A stretch of 64,000 bases of DNA from contig NZ_FNIL01000005.1 of NCBI RefSeq assembly GCF_900103955.1, forward strand, positions 155,100 to 219,099. The letters are read 5' to 3'. Under the pieces are notes generated by a model that did not search any database, was not told where the DNA came from, and was given only the letters and a program-made list of their open reading frames with translations. This document shows positions 16,372 through 25,719 of the stretch, piece by piece (positions within the stretch are counted from its first letter, which is position 1; every line of letters starts with the position of its first letter). The position numbers and the translations under genes were made by a program. Origin of the DNA: Alkalicoccus daliensis. GTDB lineage: Bacteria > Bacillota > Bacilli > Bacillales > Salisediminibacteriaceae.

Positions 16372-17826
16372 TTAATAAGTCGTAAACCTTAAGGATTTTT
16401 GCAGGGTATAAAGTACATATTTAAAAGGCGTAATCGCGTCGGAGTATACTTCGTACTCTACAGTAAAATGGGCGTCTTCATTTTCCCACATCCTCATAAA
16501 ATAATCATCAACCTCCTGCATGAAAGCAGTATCAGCAGGAGCTGTAATACTTATATTATTTTCAAGGTTATAGTTGCCCAGATTTCTTGTAGTGTAATTC
16601 GCGGCTCCGGTGATAACGTTACGGACATCACCGCGGTCTGCATAAAGAATTTTGGAGTGATACTGTTCCTCCTGAGTGTCATACCAGCGGACAGTCAGAT
16701 TTCCATCTGTTCGAAGCAGGAGTTCTCTTGCAACAGGAATGTTTGGCAGGCCGATTTTTTCCTGGCCAAACGCATTTTGGTTCGGATCTAAAATAAGCCG
16801 AATCTCTACGCCCCGCGCCTCTGCCTCCTGCATTGCCTCAATAATGTAACGGTCAGATAAGTAAAACATTCCGCACCAGATAATATCTCCTGCTTCTGCT
16901 TCATTCATAATTTTAATAGCTGCCTGTTCAATTCTTCGTTCCGTTAATATCTGCGCCTGCAGCGGACGGTTTTCAGTGTCAGCAGATTCTATCCATTCCT
17001 CTAATTCAGCTTCCGTCGGGAAACGGCTGAGGTCTCCTCCGGAAAAAGCAGCGACTGCTCTTTCTGCTTTGACCATATCTTTTATAATTTCTCCATGTAC
17101 TTTTACTCCAACATTGGAATGAAAGCCGCTGGCATCATGAGGGTTTGCGGAAGTAATGATTCCTGTGTTCTCACTCATAATTGTTTTTCGGTGATTTGCC
17201 TTAATATTTGCCAGCTTTAAATAAGAGCGTACCGTCACATCAGGAGCAGTTTCCCCAAATGCATTCGGCAGCCAGGTGAATCCGCGCTGGCCGAACCACT
17301 GCAGACCGATACGCCAGAAGCCGCTGTAAATAGGGTTTGGATCCCGGAGGCGGGTAAGGTCCGTATAAACTACTTCTGCACCAGCTTCCTTCAGCGGGTC
17401 TATGTGCTGGGCATCATGAGAATAGTAGGTGGTATTAATAGGGTCAGTAATAAACACTACCTTCAGCTCTGGGTATTCTTCCATCTGATTTTTTATGCGT
17501 CTCGTAAATTCACTGCTTAATTCCGGGTAGTCCCGGTCTTCATTGGAAAATTCATTGACCATAAACATATCTATTACAAGAAAGTGCTCCGCTTCCTCAA
17601 TAAGTGAAAAAATTTCATCAAATATTTCGTGTTCATATACTTCATCTTCTATCTCCGTTCCGTAAGTCACATCTGTCAGAAAAGAAATTTCCTCTTCCGC
17701 CAGCATATAAGATTCCCCTACAAAGGCTGTACCTTCCGGCAGGGGTTTTAACTGATGATATGTAATGACTCCTAAATACAGCAGGCCAACCATGGCTGCG
17801 ATCATAATCCATACTGTTTTCCGCAT
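16372..17826 (-). CDS. Phospholipase D-like membrane-anchored protein
   Basis: A 484-residue protein with one N-terminal membrane segment (VWIMIAAMVGLLYLGVITY) and two PLD-type active-site motifs: NHRKTIMSENTGIITSANPHD near residue 210 and YHSKILYADRGDVRNVITGAANY near 410. Each has the His-x-Lys; the downstream Asp of the classical HKD is Glu or shifted, so the motifs are slightly divergent. It is related to cardiolipin synthases and other phosphatidyl transferases but lacks their two-helix N-terminus, so a phosphodiesterase or transferase on the outer membrane face is the best guess. The gene stands alone, divergent from ectABC. Confidence 0.78.
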   Translation of the reverse strand: MRKTVWIMIAAMVGLLYLGVITYHQLKPLPEGTAFVGESYMLAEEEISFLTDVTYGTEIEDEVYEHEIFDEIFSLIEEAEHFLVIDMFMVNEFSNEDRDYPELSSEFTRRIKNQMEEYPELKVVFITDPINTTYYSHDAQHIDPLKEAGAEVVYTDLTRLRDPNPIYSGFWRIGLQWFGQRGFTWLPNAFGETAPDVTVRSYLKLANIKANHRKTIMSENTGIITSANPHDASGFHSNVGVKVHGEIIKDMVKAERAVAAFSGGDLSRFPTEAELEEWIESADTENRPLQAQILTERRIEQAAIKIMNEAEAGDIIWCGMFYLSDRYIIEAMQEAEARGVEIRLILDPNQNAFGQEKIGLPNIPVARELLLRTDGNLTVRWYDTQEEQYHSKILYADRGDVRNVITGAANYTTRNLGNYNLENNISITAPADTAFMQEVDDYFMRMWENEDAHFTVEYEVYSDAITPFKYVLYTLQKSLRFTTY

Positions 17827-18245
17827 AAAATTCTCCTTCTTTTATAAGCTGATTATATTATAGCGTTTTTGTCTTAGAGAAAGGGGGTAATTTATACTTG
17901 AACAGCTGGAAATACCGGCATGAGCGCATTTACCGCACTGCTGCACCTCTTCTGCAGTGCGGTAAAGTATTAGATGCTTTTACCAATTTCAAGGAGGTGG
18001 AAAGGTTAGACTTCTAGGAATTTGATGTATTTGCTACTATTTGAGAGATATTTGTAAGCTGAATGGTCTAAAGGTAATTAAGCTATATTCATACAAGTAT
18101 TTACCAGTCATTGCCGTTTAAGTACGTTTGCGATAAAAGTGAAAGCGTCCTATGATTAATAGTGTTGGTAAAAACGGAAACTTCATTGCGGGGCTGTTTT
18201 CACAGCTTCCCAACGAAAAAATAAATATAAAGGTGGTTTTTTGTT
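17827..18245. promoter_or_regulatory. Intergenic leader region upstream of ectA with alternative hairpins
   Basis: TTTACCGCACTGC (17929) and GCAGTGCGGTAAA (17966) form a perfect 13-bp hairpin. The GGTAAA at its 3' end can also pair with TTTACC at 17980-17985, and AAGGAGGTGG follows at about 17991 with no usable start codon. The hairpin belongs to the end of no gene, as both neighbours point away. A TTGCCG...TAAAAG pair near 18110 could be the ectA promoter. A control role for these structures is inference. Confidence 0.4.
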
Positions 18246-18749
18246 ATGAGTAACAGTACTGCTGCTACTCCCGTTCTCACGCTCGAGCAGCCAAGTAAAG
18301 AAGACGGGCAGGGAATGTGGAATCTGGCAAAGAAAACATCTTTAGATCTGAACTCTGCCTATAAGTATATTATGATGGCAGAATACTTCTCGGAAACCTG
18401 CGTTGTAGCAAAAGAAGACGAGGAAGTCGTCGGTTTTATTACTGGATTTATCCAGCCGGAAAATCCAGATGTAGTATTTGTATGGCAGGTAGGGGTCGAC
18501 AGTTCCCAGCGTGGAAAAGGAGTAGCATATAAAATGCTTTCCGAAATATTGGAACGCGAAGCTGCCAAAGATGTTAAATATGTGGAAGCTACGATTACAA
18601 AAGACAATGTTGCTTCACAGTCGCTGTTTAAAAAGTTAGCAAAAGAACATGAAACTTCTTTTGAAATAAGAGAAACTTTCCCGGCTGATGTATTCCCGGA
18701 AGACGGAGAAGCTGAATACACGTACCGCATCGGGCCTATTTCAAAATAA
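18246..18749 (+). CDS. ectA: L-2,4-diaminobutyrate acetyltransferase EctA
   Basis: Second step of ectoine synthesis: acetylates diaminobutyrate at the gamma-amino group using acetyl-CoA. A 167-residue GNAT protein of family length, with WQVGVDSSQRGKGVAYKML as the acetyl-CoA loop and KDNVASQSLFKKLA after it. AAAGGTGG precedes the ATG. First gene of ectABC (gaps 76 and 36 bp), the standard order. Ectoine is a compatible solute, so the operon points to salt stress adaptation. Confidence 0.95.
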   Translation: MSNSTAATPVLTLEQPSKEDGQGMWNLAKKTSLDLNSAYKYIMMAEYFSETCVVAKEDEEVVGFITGFIQPENPDVVFVWQVGVDSSQRGKGVAYKMLSEILEREAAKDVKYVEATITKDNVASQSLFKKLAKEHETSFEIRETFPADVFPEDGEAEYTYRIGPISK

Positions 18750-18825
18750 GATTTTAACTTGCTGAGTTTTAAACTGTTCAGGTAGAGACAATGGTTACAA
18801 CTACTAATTAGGAGGACCTTGATCC

Positions 18826-20118
18826 ATGAATAAAAAGCTAGAACTGATTGAAGAGCTAGAATCCAGTGTAAGAAGTTATGTAAGAAGCTTTCCTACAGTA
18901 TTTACGAAAGCACGCGGGTATAAAATGTGGGACGAAGACGGAAAAGAATATATCGACTTTTTCTCTGGTGCAGGAGCACTCAACTATGGACACAACGAGC
19001 CTGCAATGAAAAAGAAGCTGGTGGATTATATTCTGGAAGATGGCGTAGCCCACTCTCTTGACATGGCAACAGATGCGAAAGTTGCTTTTATGGAGAAGTT
19101 CAGAGATGTAATCATGAAGCCGCGGGATATGGACTATAAGATTATGTTCCCTGGACCAACAGGAACAAACACGGTGGAAAGCGCGCTGAAAATTGCACGT
19201 AAAATGACAGGGCGTACAGATATCGTAAGCTTCACAAACGGTTTTCACGGTATGACAATTGGTGCGCTTTCTGTTACAGGAAATTCTATGAAGCGTAAAG
19301 GGGCAGGAATTCCGTTGAACAATACGGTAACAATGCCTTACGATACGTTTGTAGAAGATGAAGTGGACACGCTGGATTACTTTGAGCGTTTTCTGGATGA
19401 TAACGGCAGCGGTGTAGCAATCCCTGCAGCGGTTATTTTCGAAACAGTACAGGGTGAAGGCGGTATTAACGCTGCGAGCATCGAGTGGATGCAGCGTCTG
19501 GAAAGAATCTGCCGTGACTGGGGCATCGTGCTTATCGTAGACGATGTACAGGCAGGAGTCGGCCGCACAGGTACTTTCTTCTCGTTTGAGCCGGCAGGAA
19601 TCAAGCCGGACGTAGTCTGCCTGTCAAAATCCATTGGCGGATACGGACTGCCGCTTGCAATTACTTTAATTAAGCCGGAACTTGATCAGTGGAAGCCGGG
19701 AGAGCATAACGGTACTTTCCGCGGAAACAATATGGCATTTGTAACTGCAACAGAAGCATTGACTTACTGGGAAGATCCGAATTTTGAAAAGAGTATCCAG
19801 GAAAAGTCTGAAACAGTAAAGAACTTCCTTGAAGATATGGTAGCAAAGTATCCTGAAATGAAAGGATTCCGTAAAGGCCGTGGCCTTATGCAGGGTATTT
19901 CCTCTGATATTGAAGGATTCAGTGAAAAAGTGGCAGAACATGCTTTTGAACGCCAGATGATTATGGAAACAGCCGGCGGCCACGATCAGGTATTTAAGCT
20001 CTTCCCGCCAATTAATATTGACGAAGAAGGACTGCAGGCTGGTCTTGAAGTGCTGGAGCTCAGCATCCAGGATGCACTGGAATCCATGAATCTAAAAGAA
20101 AAAGAAACAGCAAAATAA
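18826..20118 (+). CDS. ectB: Diaminobutyrate-2-oxoglutarate transaminase EctB
   Basis: First step of ectoine synthesis: makes L-2,4-diaminobutyrate from aspartate semialdehyde and glutamate. A 430-residue class III PLP aminotransferase with [56 protein letters not shown] and the PLP lysine in [22 protein letters not shown] lies upstream of the ATG. Length and motif order are normal. Confidence 0.96.
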   Translation: MNKKLELIEELESSVRSYVRSFPTVFTKARGYKMWDEDGKEYIDFFSGAGALNYGHNEPAMKKKLVDYILEDGVAHSLDMATDAKVAFMEKFRDVIMKPRDMDYKIMFPGPTGTNTVESALKIARKMTGRTDIVSFTNGFHGMTIGALSVTGNSMKRKGAGIPLNNTVTMPYDTFVEDEVDTLDYFERFLDDNGSGVAIPAAVIFETVQGEGGINAASIEWMQRLERICRDWGIVLIVDDVQAGVGRTGTFFSFEPAGIKPDVVCLSKSIGGYGLPLAITLIKPELDQWKPGEHNGTFRGNNMAFVTATEALTYWEDPNFEKSIQEKSETVKNFLEDMVAKYPEMKGFRKGRGLMQGISSDIEGFSEKVAEHAFERQMIMETAGGHDQVFKLFPPINIDEEGLQAGLEVLELSIQDALESMNLKEKETAK

Positions 20119-20154
20119 TATAATAGTCGATCAGACGCTTAGGAGGCATTTTTG

Positions 20155-20550
20155 ATGAAAGTAGTAAAACTGGAAGACGTTCTCAATACAGATCAGCATG
20201 TGAAAGAAGATACTTGGGAAAGCCGTCGTCTTGTATTGAAAAAAGACGGAATGGGCTACTCAGTACACGATACAATTATTAAAGCAGGTACGGAAACACA
20301 CATCTGGTATAAAAACCATTTAGAATCTGTTTACTGCATTGAAGGCGAAGGCGAAGTAGAAACTGTAGCTGACGGGAAAGTATGGCCGATAAAAGCCAAC
20401 GAAATCTATGTGCTTGATAAAAATGATGAGCACTATCTGCGCGCATATGAAGGTTCTGACATGCGTATGGTGTGTGTGTTCAACCCGCCGATTACAGGAC
20501 AGGAAACACATGACGAAAACGGTGTGTATGCGCTGGTGGAAGACGAATAA
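20155..20550 (+). CDS. ectC: L-ectoine synthase EctC
   Basis: Last step: cyclises N-gamma-acetyl-diaminobutyrate to ectoine. A 131-residue cupin with [35 protein letters not shown] and [17 protein letters not shown], all typical. AGGAGG lies eight bases before the ATG at 20155; the TTG just upstream is less likely. No ectD (hydroxylase) follows; the operon ends at a strong terminator. Confidence 0.96.
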   Translation: MKVVKLEDVLNTDQHVKEDTWESRRLVLKKDGMGYSVHDTIIKAGTETHIWYKNHLESVYCIEGEGEVETVADGKVWPIKANEIYVLDKNDEHYLRAYEGSDMRMVCVFNPPITGQETHDENGVYALVEDE

Positions 20551-20561
20551 AAAATTGTATA

Positions 20562-20598
20562 AAAGAAGCTGTCTCCATTTAAGGGGACAGCTTCTTTT
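20562..20598 (+). terminator. Intrinsic terminator of ectABC
   Basis: Arms AAAGAAGCTGTC and GACAGCTTCTTT followed by a run of Ts, 11 bp after ectC. Confidence 0.92.
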
Positions 20599-20681
20599 TT
20601 TGTGTGGATGAAAAGCGGTTATTTTCAAAAAGAGGACACCAGAGAAACCGATGTCCTCCCGTTGTACTTTAGGGCTGACGT

Positions 20682-20921
20682 TTATACCTTTTCAATAATA
20701 TAAGCACGCTTCTCCCGAAAATGCTTTTCTCCATCTTCTGAAGAATGCTCAAAAAAACCTTTGTAAGAGCCTTCTACTTTGTATTCTCGCTCTGGGTCTG
20801 TAAAAAGCTGCTCTTCATTTGAAGATAAAACTACTACATCCGTTGTAGATACAAAGCTGTCTATTTCTTTTGCTTTATAGTTTGCACCAATTTCTAATGA
20901 ATTTATACGATGTGATCTCAC
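20682..20921 (-). CDS. Hypothetical protein, 79-82 residues
   Basis: Not recognised. A small soluble protein rich in charged residues (NYKAKEIDSFVSTTDVVVL, then FFEHSSEDGEKHFREKRAYI). AAGGGAG touches an ATG at 20930, too close for initiation, but lies nine bases before a GTG at 20921, so the GTG is preferred. It stands alone between the ect terminator and a GNAT gene on the same strand. Confidence 0.55.
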   Translation of the reverse strand: MRSHRINSLEIGANYKAKEIDSFVSTTDVVVLSSNEEQLFTDPEREYKVEGSYKGFFEHSSEDGEKHFREKRAYIIEKV

Positions 20922-21002
20922 GTCAATCATCTCCCTTTCATATCTTATCTATACACACTCTTCCCACATGATTTTTAACTTAAACCTTCCCAATAAAAAG
21001 TA

Positions 21003-21515
21003 TTACATAGTCCGTGCCATTAGAATAAGATCGTCATAGCGTTTCCGGAAAAAGACGTGGTTTTTCAAGCGGCCTTCTTCGTAGAATTTATACTTCTTAT
21101 ATAAATGAATGGCAGCTTTATTTTCTGACAGCACTTCCAGGGTTATTTTTTCAATTGTTTTTTCTTTCTCTGCCCACTCAATTAACGCTTCTACTAAATG
21201 AGAGCCTATTCCAAGCCCTCGGGCAGACTGCTTTAAACTCATACCGAAGCTCCCATGGTGACGGTATTTGAGTGGATAGCTTCGCTGGAAATATAAAGAA
21301 CCCAGCACTTCTTCTCCGGCTGCAGCAACAAGAAACAGCTGATTCTCTTCGTCTTTACCCGCATGTCTAATCGTCTTTTTGTACTTTTTAGGAGGGAAAG
21401 TAATTTCCCCGGGTGCAGCAAGGCCATATCCTTCCGCAGTGATGGAGGAACCGATCGCAGCAAGCTGGGCTGCGTCACTTATCCGGGCTTTTCGAATAAT
21501 AAATTCAGGTGTCAT
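21003..21515 (-). CDS. GNAT family N-acetyltransferase
   Basis: A 170-residue acetyl-CoA-dependent acetyltransferase. It contains FLVAAAGEEVLGSLYFQR, the acetyl-CoA loop SARGLGIGSHLVEALIEWA near residue 100, and EKITLEVLSENKAAIHLYKKYKF, typical of RimI-like and small-molecule GNATs. The substrate is unknown. It appears monocistronic. Confidence 0.82.
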   Translation of the reverse strand: MTPEFIIRKARISDAAQLAAIGSSITAEGYGLAAPGEITFPPKKYKKTIRHAGKDEENQLFLVAAAGEEVLGSLYFQRSYPLKYRHHGSFGMSLKQSARGLGIGSHLVEALIEWAEKEKTIEKITLEVLSENKAAIHLYKKYKFYEEGRLKNHVFFRKRYDDLILMARTM

Positions 21516-21670
21516 AAGGGGCTCCTTTTAAAAAGTAGTTAAAGTTAACTTTACTTTAAAAGAGAGTGCAAGGAAACTGTAAAGCCAGCAGGAAAAACAA
21601 AGAATTTTCTAAAGAAATATGGAATTTTCTAAAAGAAAACGGGTAATAATAAATAAAAGGAGGCCTTTTT

Positions 21671-22096
21671 ATGGGTACAGGCATTGATTTTCAGTGTGAA
21701 CACTGTAATTACCGCCCTTCTTTATGTGTCGGAACAGGTATGAAGTTTGATGAGGAAAATATTTTTCAGAAGGATTTAGAAAGAACTATTCTTTATGATC
21801 TGCTTGATGATGAAAGAGAGTACAAGCGATTTTCACTTGCAGCTGCATCAGGAGGAGTGCTTCAGCCGGATTACGGATATAAAGTTTATCGTTGTGAAGG
21901 GTGCGGTGATCTGCATAATCACTTTTACATGCAAGTGAAATTGAACGGACAGATCTTAACCCCCCGGTACACCTGCAGACAGTGTCGAATTCTCCTTGTG
22001 AAAATGGACGATGAGGAGGTATTCACACAAATTATTCACTGCCCTCTTTGTGAGGAAGGAAAGCTGCAGGTGGAAGGAACGTACCTTTGGGACTAA
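21671..22096 (+). CDS. Hypothetical protein with four CxxC zinc-ribbon motifs
   Basis: A 141-residue protein with paired cysteine knuckles: CEHC (9-12), CEGC (about 75), CRQC (about 101) and CPLC (about 123). These would form two zinc ribbons around a central helical segment (FQKDLERTILYDLLDDE). Such proteins often contact nucleic acid or other proteins; no family name is recognised. AGGAGG lies upstream of the ATG. A terminator follows, so it is a single-gene unit. Confidence 0.65.
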   Translation: MGTGIDFQCEHCNYRPSLCVGTGMKFDEENIFQKDLERTILYDLLDDEREYKRFSLAAASGGVLQPDYGYKVYRCEGCGDLHNHFYMQVKLNGQILTPRYTCRQCRILLVKMDDEEVFTQIIHCPLCEEGKLQVEGTYLWD

Positions 22097-22099
22097 ACA

Positions 22100-22133
22100 G
22101 GCCAGGCGGATATTTTCCATATTCCGTCTGGTT
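22100..22133 (+). terminator. Intrinsic terminator of the zinc-ribbon gene
   Basis: CCAGGCGGATAT and ATATTCCGTCTGG pair with G-U wobbles, followed by TTTATTTTA. Confidence 0.75.
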
Positions 22134-22199
22134 TATTTTATATGATAAGGTACACTAGAAGAAGGAAGCGATATCATTTGAGAAAGGCTGGGAATAAAT

Positions 22200-23810
22200 A
22201 TGCTTTGGAATACGGCAGAAGCAATGGAAGATTTGTTATGTGAAATGGTAGGGTGGGAAAGCAGGACATTTTCTCAAGGGGAAAAAGATTTCCCGGTAAA
22301 ATTACAGGAAAAATTAAAACTGCTTCCTTATTTTTGGGAACACAAAGAACACGTACAGCTGCATGATGCAGATAAAGGAAGAAGATCATTAACTGCACTA
22401 TACAGGCACCCCTCTCCGGAGGTAACGAAAACTATTGTATTAATCAGCCATTTTGATACAGTGCAGACAGAGGAATATGGACATCTGGAGCCTTTTGCCT
22501 TTGATCCGCGTGCACTGACAATGAAACTGCAGGAAGAAGCAGAAACATTACCGGAAGCTGCAAGAATCGATTTGGAATCCGGCAATTATTTATTCGGCCG
22601 GGGGACAATGGACATGAAAATGGGTATCGTATTACATATGCATTTGATTGAGCAGGCGATCGCAGAAAAATGGCCGTTAAATCTGCTGCTTGTAACTGTT
22701 CCGGATGAAGAGGTGGACTCTGTAGGGATGCGCACTGCTGTGCCAAAGATGCTGGAGATTCAGGAAAAGCACACCCTCGACTACTCTTTATTCTTAAACA
22801 GCGAACCTTCCTTCACGCAGCATCCAGGAGATGAAACTCATTATATATATTCCGGCACCATGGGGAAGATTATGCCCGCAGCTCTATTTTTTGGAAAAGA
22901 AACGCATGTCGGAGAACCGCTGAGCGGGATTACCGCTACTTATATGTCATCTTTTGTATCGCAGGAAATGGAGTGGAACCCGGAGTTTCGGGAAGAGGAC
23001 CTGGGTGAAACTACGCCGCTTCCAGTTTCCCTGCAATTGCGCGATCTAAAACTGGAATATTCTACACAGACACCTTACCGGGCAGCTTCTTTATACAATG
23101 TATTCACGATGAAAAATGATGCTGCAGCTGTGATGGATACATTTCAAAATGTAGTCGAAAGAGCTGTAGACCGCTGCAATAAAGACTATTACAGTTTATG
23201 TGAACGGGAAGAAGTGACGCCGGTAGGAAAAACACGTGTCATTCGTTACGAAGAACTTTTTGACTATGTAAAAAATAAGTTCGATCAGCCGCTGATAGAT
23301 GAAGCGGTCCGCACAATTCTGGAAGAAAAAAGCTGGGATGACAGAGAGCAGTCCATACGAATGGCTGGGGAGTGGATGCTGCTGTGTCCGGAACTTGCAC
23401 CGGCAGTAGTGATCTTCTTTGCGCCACCTTATTATCCAGCGGTAAATTCTTCAGATGAATCAGGAGTGCCGGAAGCGCTCGCCAGTATTCAAGGGGTAGC
23501 GGAGAAAGCAAAGTTTCACGTGAAACATGTGCATTATTTTAATGGAATCTGTGACCTGAGCTATGTGAATTATCAAAAACCGGAAGCGGAGCTGGACATT
23601 TACCGCAGCAATACTCCACTATGGGGCCAGGGGTATTCTATCCCGTTTACAGATATGAGAAAGCTGCAGGCGCCGGTGCTGAATGTAGGCCCCTTTGGAA
23701 AAGATCCGCATCAAAGAACTGAACGCCTGCATAAAACCAATGCATTTGTTCATACTCCGGAAATGCTTCATGAGCTTTTACAGGTGTGGCAGGGGAAAGT
23801 GAAAGTCTGA
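22200..23810 (+). CDS. M20 family metallopeptidase, RocB-like
   Basis: A 536-residue zinc-dependent hydrolase of the M20 group close in length to B. subtilis RocB (arginine utilisation; reaction unproven). The metal-site motifs are ISHFDTVQTEE near residue 82, GRGTMDMKMGI near 135 (bridging Asp) and VPDEEVDSVGM near 169 (general base Glu and metal Glu); a C-terminal HKTNAFVHTPEML supplies the last His. The extra 200 residues between are typical of RocB rather than short M20 peptidases. The start has only a weak site (GAAAGG). No rocA, rocD or rocF genes lie nearby, so an arginine role is not supported by context. Confidence 0.78.
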   Translation: MLWNTAEAMEDLLCEMVGWESRTFSQGEKDFPVKLQEKLKLLPYFWEHKEHVQLHDADKGRRSLTALYRHPSPEVTKTIVLISHFDTVQTEEYGHLEPFAFDPRALTMKLQEEAETLPEAARIDLESGNYLFGRGTMDMKMGIVLHMHLIEQAIAEKWPLNLLLVTVPDEEVDSVGMRTAVPKMLEIQEKHTLDYSLFLNSEPSFTQHPGDETHYIYSGTMGKIMPAALFFGKETHVGEPLSGITATYMSSFVSQEMEWNPEFREEDLGETTPLPVSLQLRDLKLEYSTQTPYRAASLYNVFTMKNDAAAVMDTFQNVVERAVDRCNKDYYSLCEREEVTPVGKTRVIRYEELFDYVKNKFDQPLIDEAVRTILEEKSWDDREQSIRMAGEWMLLCPELAPAVVIFFAPPYYPAVNSSDESGVPEALASIQGVAEKAKFHVKHVHYFNGICDLSYVNYQKPEAELDIYRSNTPLWGQGYSIPFTDMRKLQAPVLNVGPFGKDPHQRTERLHKTNAFVHTPEMLHELLQVWQGKVKV

Positions 23811-24089
23811 AGTACAGAAGGAAGAGAAAGGCCAGCCTGCGGGAATGCTCCATCGATCAAAAAGGAACATTCCAATAATCGCAGATGATACACTGAATTT
23901 GTATATGAAACTGAGTTAAATATATCTTCAGCGCCTCGATTTCACAATTTTAAACAGTGCTTTCATGTTTCTTTACTTTTCTGCAACATGATCTTAACAA
24001 CTATCTGTTAAGGTAGGGGTGTAGGACAGAAAACAACACTTTCTCCCTTCTTCATGAAGATTTCCCCCTTATAAATCTTCATAAATAGT
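23811..24089. other. Intergenic region downstream of the RocB-like gene
   Basis: Contains three small inverted repeats: GGAATG/CATTCC (23843-23874), CTTAACA/TGTTAAG (about 23993-24010) and ATGAAGATTT/AAATCTTCAT (about 24053-24083). The first may end the RocB-like transcript; none has a strong T run. No gene seen. Confidence 0.4.
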
Positions 24090-24120
24090 AAAAGCCGTCC
24101 GGACCTGCCGGACGGCTTTT
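24090..24120 (-). terminator. Intrinsic terminator of cstA
   Basis: Perfect arms AAAAGCCGTCCGG and CCGGACGGCTTTT around a 5-base loop, 29 bp beyond the cstA stop, A/T-rich on both sides. Confidence 0.9.
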
Positions 24121-24148
24121 TACTTTATTTCCAAATTTCCAACAAACT

Positions 24149-25591
24149 TTACGCGACATCCGCTACTTCGTCATCTACGTTAATTGCATTTTTTGCTCTT
24201 TCATTTTTAAGGCGTTTTGCAAATAAGAAAATCACTACGATGGTTCCAATAGATGCCCCAGTATAGGAAAGCGGCATAGATAATCCAAAACCGATCGGTG
24301 CATTTAAAATATAAGTAAAAGTAACCATCGTCATGAAAGCTGCAGGGATACTTGAAATCCAGTGATTTTTCATCTGCAGCCCGAGATACATGGCACCTAC
24401 CCAGAGGGCAATCATCGCAGTAGACTGGTTCGCCCAGGAAAAATATCTCCAGAGAAGCGTGAAGTCCATCTGCGTAAGAGCTAAAGAAATTACAAACAGC
24501 GGAGCAGCGATCATTAACCGGCTCTTCACTTTAATCTGTTTCAGCTTGAAGTAGTCAGCAATAATCATGCGCGCACTTCTAAAAGCAGTATCTCCGGAAG
24601 TAATCGGAAGTACAATCACACCCAGCACAGCAAGTGTTCCACCAATGCCTCCAAGCATCATCATGGAAACATCGCTTACGACAGCGGCTGGACCGCCTTC
24701 ACTGATCAGCGCATTCAGATCAGTACCATAAAACAGGCTCATTGCTGCAGCGGCCCAGATCATGGCAATGACAGCTTCTGTAATCATCATTCCGTAAAAA
24801 ATCTTGCGTCCGTCTTTTTCCCGCTTTGTTGTCCGGGAAATAATCGGTGACTGTGTTGCGTGAAAGCCTGACAATGCCCCACAGGAGATCGTTAAAAATA
24901 AGAGAGGGAAGATCATAAGGCCTTCCGGATGCATATTATTCAGCGTCATTTCCGGAATCGGCGCTCCTGTAAAGATGAGGCTCGCTCCAATTCCCAGAGC
25001 GCTGATTAAAAGCAGTGCCCCGAATACCGGATAGATGCGGCCGATAATTTTATCGATTGGAAGCATGGTAGCTACCACATAATAAGCAAAAATAAGTGCA
25101 ATAAATATTCCGAGCGTCATCCATACAGGCGTCATGTTGGCCAGCAGAGCTGCGGGAGCAGTTACGAACACAGTTCCAACCAGCAGCAGAAGCAGGACGG
25201 CGAAAGCGTTTACAATATGCTTCATAGATTTACCAAGAAACTTTCCTGCCAGCTCCGGAAGGTGGGCACCGCGGTTTCGTATGGAAATCATTCCAGTGAG
25301 GTAATCGTGTACAGCACCGGCAAAGATGGCACCGAAGACGATCCATAAAAACGCGACCGGTCCGTATAACGCACCCATAATCGGTCCGAAAATAGGCCCC
25401 ACGCCGGCAATGTTCAGCAGCTGAATTAAAGAATTCCGCTTTGTACCCATTGGTACATAATCCATATTATCAGCATGCGTAATGGCAGGTGTCTGCCGTT
25501 CCTCGTTCACACCAAAAACTTTTTCCACAAACTTTCCATAAGTAAAATAACCGACAACAAGAATCACGATGGAAATTAAAAATGTAATCAC
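24149..25591 (-). CDS. cstA: CstA family pyruvate/peptide transporter
   Basis: A polytopic membrane transporter of 480 residues. The family signature is clear: NIAGVGPIFGPIMGALYG and GAVHDYLTGMISIRNRGAHLPELAGKFLG near residues 60-120, then FHATQSPIISRTTKREKDGRKIFYGMM and ITSGDTAFRSARMIIADYF. It belongs to the short CstA/BtsT group; E. coli BtsT and CstA take up pyruvate and possibly peptides. The LytST-type pair immediately upstream on the same strand resembles the BtsSR-BtsT arrangement and suggests pyruvate-induced expression. A cre-like site lies in the 128-bp gap before it. Confidence 0.9.
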   Translation of the reverse strand: MITFLISIVILVVGYFTYGKFVEKVFGVNEERQTPAITHADNMDYVPMGTKRNSLIQLLNIAGVGPIFGPIMGALYGPVAFLWIVFGAIFAGAVHDYLTGMISIRNRGAHLPELAGKFLGKSMKHIVNAFAVLLLLLVGTVFVTAPAALLANMTPVWMTLGIFIALIFAYYVVATMLPIDKIIGRIYPVFGALLLISALGIGASLIFTGAPIPEMTLNNMHPEGLMIFPLLFLTISCGALSGFHATQSPIISRTTKREKDGRKIFYGMMITEAVIAMIWAAAAMSLFYGTDLNALISEGGPAAVVSDVSMMMLGGIGGTLAVLGVIVLPITSGDTAFRSARMIIADYFKLKQIKVKSRLMIAAPLFVISLALTQMDFTLLWRYFSWANQSTAMIALWVGAMYLGLQMKNHWISSIPAAFMTMVTFTYILNAPIGFGLSMPLSYTGASIGTIVVIFLFAKRLKNERAKNAINVDDEVADVA

Positions 25592-25638
25592 TGCAGCGCT
25601 CCCCCTTAAACTTAATTGAATAAGATAATTATAAAAGA

Positions 25639-25652
25639 AGAAAGCGCTTTAA
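25639..25652. promoter_or_regulatory. cre-like site upstream of cstA
   Basis: AGAAAGCGCTTTAA keeps the palindromic core GAAAGCGCTTT of a CcpA site but misses consensus bases at both ends. It lies 48 bp before the cstA start. Confidence 0.45.
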
Positions 25653-25719
25653 AAAGAGTATTTTGCTAACATGTCGAAAATATACGCTGAGATGTCGCAT
25701 AAGTTTTTTGAAATACAGT

